Origin: Cyclostephanos tholiformis
Lineage: Eukaryota; Bacillariophyta; Thalassiosirophyceae; Thalassiosirales; Thalassiosiraceae
Assembly (NCBI GenBank): GCA_036939975.1
Contig: JALLPB010004747.1
Span: forward strand, 1 to 17,862
Reading direction: 5' to 3'
DNA length: 17,862 nucleotides
The notes beneath the pieces are model-generated. The model did no database searches. It was not told the DNA's origin and worked only from the letters and a program-made list of their open reading frames with translations. A program made the position numbers and the translations under genes. How positions within the stretch are numbered: the first letter of the stretch is position 1; every line of letters starts with the position of its first letter. This document shows positions 14,758 to 17,862 of the stretch, piece by piece.

Positions 14758-17175
14758 TCATCTGCCATCAATATCCACCTCCTCCCTGTAACATTTTTCG
14801 AGAAGATTAACATTAAAAGCATTTTTCTTGGAACTGAGGTCTTTTGCCATTGATTTCGTTTTATTAGATACAGACGTATCATTGATAATTGATTGCAAAT
14901 ATTCATCAAAGCTTGTTGTCTTGAATTTTTGCATCAACACTTGTAGGGAACGGTACTGTTCATCTGAGTGTTGATTTATCACAATGGCCGTTGAATTAGT
15001 GCTCGTTTTCTTTCCAGTTTGCACCCTAGGAAGAAGATAATAGACTATGCTGGTAAGCGCCTTCATCTGGATGTCGTCTTGATTCTTATCCAACTCTTTG
15101 ACATACAAATTTATATCTAGTGTCCACCGCTTCGTTTCTCCATCTGTGTCTGTGGTACTAGTGAAGAACTTCTGCTGAAAGAGATCGGTTATATCGTTCA
15201 TAGTCTCCTTGATAACTCTCATGACAGGTTTTCCACCACGTCTTTCTACTACTCGTTTGAAAATTCCTGAATGCAGGTGGAGTGCAAAAGCCACTGTGAC
15301 AAATGTATTGAAATCGGTAGGTAAGGATTTGCAAGATGAAAAATCGACTTCTTTGGTGTCCCCGTTTTCCGTCTGATATCTCTCAAAAATTTCTCGTAAC
15401 AGATCTGGGTTGTTCAACGTTGACTCAATAGAGTTGAACCATTCTGGAGGCTTTGGATTGATTCCATATTGCGAAAAAAAAGGCAAAGTTAATTGGATAG
15501 CACACGTGATGAGCGTTGGAAGCACAGGTGCTTCTTCACCCTTAGGTTTGATTTTCAAATAACCATAAACCTTGTGTGAAAAATAGACACAGGTAGTGAT
15601 CGTGTTTACCATACACCCTACCCACTTTAGCGTCAAGAGATCATCACCTACGGTCAGTTGATCATTTAGGTAGGGTAAGTTCTTGGAAAAAAAATTGGAC
15701 AGTTGTGTGTGGGATTCCTTTGATATGCGTGTCCACATCAGCACTTGCGCTAACTCAAACAGGGTGGATGTGATAAGGGGCCCTTTTTCGTAGCGTCCTT
15801 GATAATACAGGCCATTTTTAAACCTCGTAATTGATCTGAGCATTGTATTTTCCCCCTGATGCCAATGAAGGGACCACTCTCTATGCTTGTTCTGGAATAA
15901 ACTGCATATAACTTTGTCCCTATTTCCATCTCCCTCTTTAACATTATCTTTAAGAACTCTCAACTTCATCTCAGGAACCTTCTCAGAAAATTGGCAACTG
16001 CTCTCACTGACAAGGACATCTAGTATATAATTGGAGAAGGTTTCCATGTCAGCTGGTAAGGTAGAATTTTTACAACCCATTCTTGGATGAATCATGTACT
16101 TGTCACCTTTATTGTTTCTTTGACATGTCTCGTCCAATAGATTGATTAAATGTGAGTAAAATTCCCTTCTCCCATGATCTTTTAAACGGCCCTGCTGGTT
16201 TTGAGTCTGGTTAGAAAGAATATTCATTCTCTCGACGAAGGCACAGGACAGTTCAGCGGGGACATAAACCTTGGTTTTCAATTTCAACAGGCACGACTTC
16301 TTAGCACTTGGGGTCACCAAAGCATGTTCTAGGGCCGTCAGTCGGTGGATCCCATCGACAATGTGTCCGACGACCTTCGTATGTTCTGCCACTCTACTGA
16401 GGAAGCATTTCCGTAAAACACAGCAACAAGACCAAAACTCATCTTTCGTGACCTCATTAGGATTTTGTACATAAAACCTAGCTTTTTTTGTTAGTTCATC
16501 CACATCTCCACGATAAAAACACGACCAAGTGTGTGAGTCGATAAATTCTAAGGCACTGTTCAAAACCGCTTTGAGCTCATTGTCACCGGGTGGTTTCTGC
16601 AAAGGGATCTTTTCTTGAAGCAATTGGAAATAAGTAAACAACCCCCCTTCCACCGTCTCCGCCTCTTCTACCGAATCTGCCTGTGTTGTCTTTCCATGGA
16701 GCCAACATATTGCCCCATTGATGATATCCAGCGATAAAGGCACTGCATGGATGTGGTTTTCTACATCATTAATATTATAGACATCATCATCATCAAAATC
16801 ATCATCATCATCAAACAATGCGGATTTCATGCGGGTCGAATCATTTACGCAGTGATTTGTTACGCAGCTGCCAATCTCGAACGAGGTGAAAACAAGAGTG
16901 AGCGGGTGTCCATAAAGGAAAGATGGAAAATCGTTGTCTTTCTCATTCCTCGCCCTGTCAAATAAATTTAAATCATTTTGTTCAACACCAATCCCGAACC
17001 TGGTCAAATCAACCGACCTATAATTAAGACGCATGGCAAGTGAATTTGGAATAAGGTCTCTTTTCCCTGGTTCTTCATTTAGGATGTATGGTTCGTCTTT
17101 ACTGTGCAAAGTTAGGCACTGGAATATCCCAGCATGGAGAGAGTATTCTGAATATTCATCGTGTTCATTGTCCAT
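14758..17175 (-). CDS. Uncharacterised protein with ParB/sulfiredoxin-like motif (805 aa)
   Basis: An intact frame starts at ATG 17175 with A at -3, about 25 bp from the first array motif. Residues 268-285 read VVGHIVDGIHRLTALEHA, close to the hallmark hydrophobic-x-DG-x-HR-x-x-A-hydrophobic motif of the ParB/sulfiredoxin fold (nucleotide-binding in ParB, nuclease in some relatives). A polar stretch (ERMNILSNQTQNQQGRLKDH, about 314-333) follows at the spacing where ParB-like proteins carry their next conserved element. An Asp-rich segment at 121-131 comes from an ATC/GAT trinucleotide run. The 450-residue C-terminal part is predicted-soluble by eye and unrecognised. It is the 5' gene of module 2 and heads the pair with the 780-residue gene. 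DNA binding or nucleotide hydrolysis is only an inference from one motif; the fold call is tentative. Confidence 0.82.
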   Translation of the reverse strand: MDNEHDEYSEYSLHAGIFQCLTLHSKDEPYILNEEPGKRDLIPNSLAMRLNYRSVDLTRFGIGVEQNDLNLFDRARNEKDNDFPSFLYGHPLTLVFTSFEIGSCVTNHCVNDSTRMKSALFDDDDDFDDDDVYNINDVENHIHAVPLSLDIINGAICWLHGKTTQADSVEEAETVEGGLFTYFQLLQEKIPLQKPPGDNELKAVLNSALEFIDSHTWSCFYRGDVDELTKKARFYVQNPNEVTKDEFWSCCCVLRKCFLSRVAEHTKVVGHIVDGIHRLTALEHALVTPSAKKSCLLKLKTKVYVPAELSCAFVERMNILSNQTQNQQGRLKDHGRREFYSHLINLLDETCQRNNKGDKYMIHPRMGCKNSTLPADMETFSNYILDVLVSESSCQFSEKVPEMKLRVLKDNVKEGDGNRDKVICSLFQNKHREWSLHWHQGENTMLRSITRFKNGLYYQGRYEKGPLITSTLFELAQVLMWTRISKESHTQLSNFFSKNLPYLNDQLTVGDDLLTLKWVGCMVNTITTCVYFSHKVYGYLKIKPKGEEAPVLPTLITCAIQLTLPFFSQYGINPKPPEWFNSIESTLNNPDLLREIFERYQTENGDTKEVDFSSCKSLPTDFNTFVTVAFALHLHSGIFKRVVERRGGKPVMRVIKETMNDITDLFQQKFFTSTTDTDGETKRWTLDINLYVKELDKNQDDIQMKALTSIVYYLLPRVQTGKKTSTNSTAIVINQHSDEQYRSLQVLMQKFKTTSFDEYLQSIINDTSVSNKTKSMAKDLSSKKNAFNVNLLEKCYREEVDIDGR
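16781..16814. repeat. In-frame ATC/GAT trinucleotide microsatellite
   Basis: Runs of CATCATCATCATCA broken by AAAATC encode the Asp-rich stretch at residues 121-131 of the 805-residue protein. As a trinucleotide run it can change length without breaking the frame. Confidence 0.85.
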
Positions 17176-17199
17176 TTTAAAAAATTATGACAACTTTGC

Positions 17200-17862
17200 A
17201 AATAAATTTGGTCGCAAATTATGTCACGATAGGCCAACTGTTCCTGCAATTTCTTCCATGTACCGGGACTCGTTTTGATTTACTATTGATTTATTGCGGG
17301 AGGATGACGATCCGTGTACCGGGACTTGTTTCGATTTTGTGGTCGGGAATCATTTTTATTGTGGGAGGAGTACGATCGGTGTGTACCGGGACTTTGGGTG
17401 GATTGAGTCACAAATTATTTTTATTGCGGAAGGAGAACGATCGGTGTACCGGGACACGTTTCAAATATTTGGTCACGAATTGGATTGAGGCACTAATCAT
17501 TTTGTTGCAGGAGGATGAAGATCTGTGTCCCGGGACTCGTTTCAAATATTTGGTCGCGAATCATTTTTATTGCGGCACGTGAACGATTGGTGCACCGGGA
17601 CTCGTTTCAATTTTGAGGTTGCGAATCAATTTATTGCGGGAGGAGAACGATTGGTGTACCGGGACTCGGAGTGGAATGAGTCACTAATAATTATTTTTAT
17701 TGCAGGAGGATGACGATCTGTGTACCGGGACTCGTTTCGATTTTGTGGTCGGGAATCATTTTTATTGCGGGAGGAGAACGATCGGTGTACCAGGACTTGG
17801 TGTGAATCGGGACTTTGGGTGGATTGAGTCACAAATTATTTTTATTGCGGAAGGAGAACGAT
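17200..17862 (+). repeat. Degenerate minisatellite array 2 (about 9 core copies, runs off the window)
   Basis: This array has the same family and orientation as array 1. Cores with GTACCGGGA or close variants occur near 17261, 17317, 17384, 17445, 17527, 17591, 17656, 17720 and 17788, and a further unit is cut by the window end. Both linker types are present. A higher-order repeat of about 405-420 bp is visible: the stretch beginning CGATTTTGTGGTCGGGAATC at 17332 recurs at 17738, and ACTTTGGGTGGATTGAGTCA at 17391 recurs at 17812. The first linker-like motif (TTTGGTCGCAAATTATG) starts about 30 bp upstream of the ATG of the 805-residue gene, so the array is that gene's 5' flank. Confidence 0.92.

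Noticed and set aside
17187..17832. Frames of 60-131 codons in array 2
   Set aside because: They are repeat translations in several frames at once, with no sign of selection for one frame.

Overview
This is the end of a eukaryotic chromosome. The window opens with nine exact AACCCT units, the C-rich strand of a TTAGGG-type telomere, so the left edge is the physical chromosome end. Six long open reading frames with no visible introns follow, all on the minus strand and so all reading toward the telomere. They start at ATG, mostly with A at -3. The dense, AT-rich, intron-poor layout fits a unicellular eukaryote. A microalga such as a diatom is one guess, but nothing in the sequence fixes the lineage. 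I see no rRNA, tRNA, reverse transcriptase, recognisable transposase or viral hallmark gene.

Layout from the telomere inward: (1) telomere, 1-55. (2) A terminal block, 56-1274, bracketed by two direct copies of a 130-157 bp subtelomeric unit. Each copy carries its own internal telomeric tract, and a broken plus-strand coding region lies between them. (3) Module 1, 1522-10478: a C48/Ulp1-like protein with all three expected catalytic residues replaced; a 1563-residue protein; a 388-residue protein; and a 609-residue protein with an N-terminal Cys-rich finger. (4) A degenerate minisatellite array, about 10494-11990, containing one undetermined base (an assembly gap) and a 210-bp internal duplication. 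(5) Module 2, 12103-17175: a 780-residue protein with a repetitive basic tail, then an 805-residue protein with a ParB/sulfiredoxin-like motif. (6) A second array of the same family, about 17200 to the window end, in the same orientation.

The architecture is repeated: each co-directional gene set begins within about 16-30 bp of one of these arrays. The array is therefore the 5' flank, and possibly the promoter or recombination substrate, of both sets. The array units fall into two subtypes in which linker and core change together. A set of unrecognised genes sharing one kind of repeat upstream, near a telomere, is the best candidate here for an undescribed subtelomeric gene family or multi-gene mobile element. 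None of the functions can be fixed from the sequence alone.
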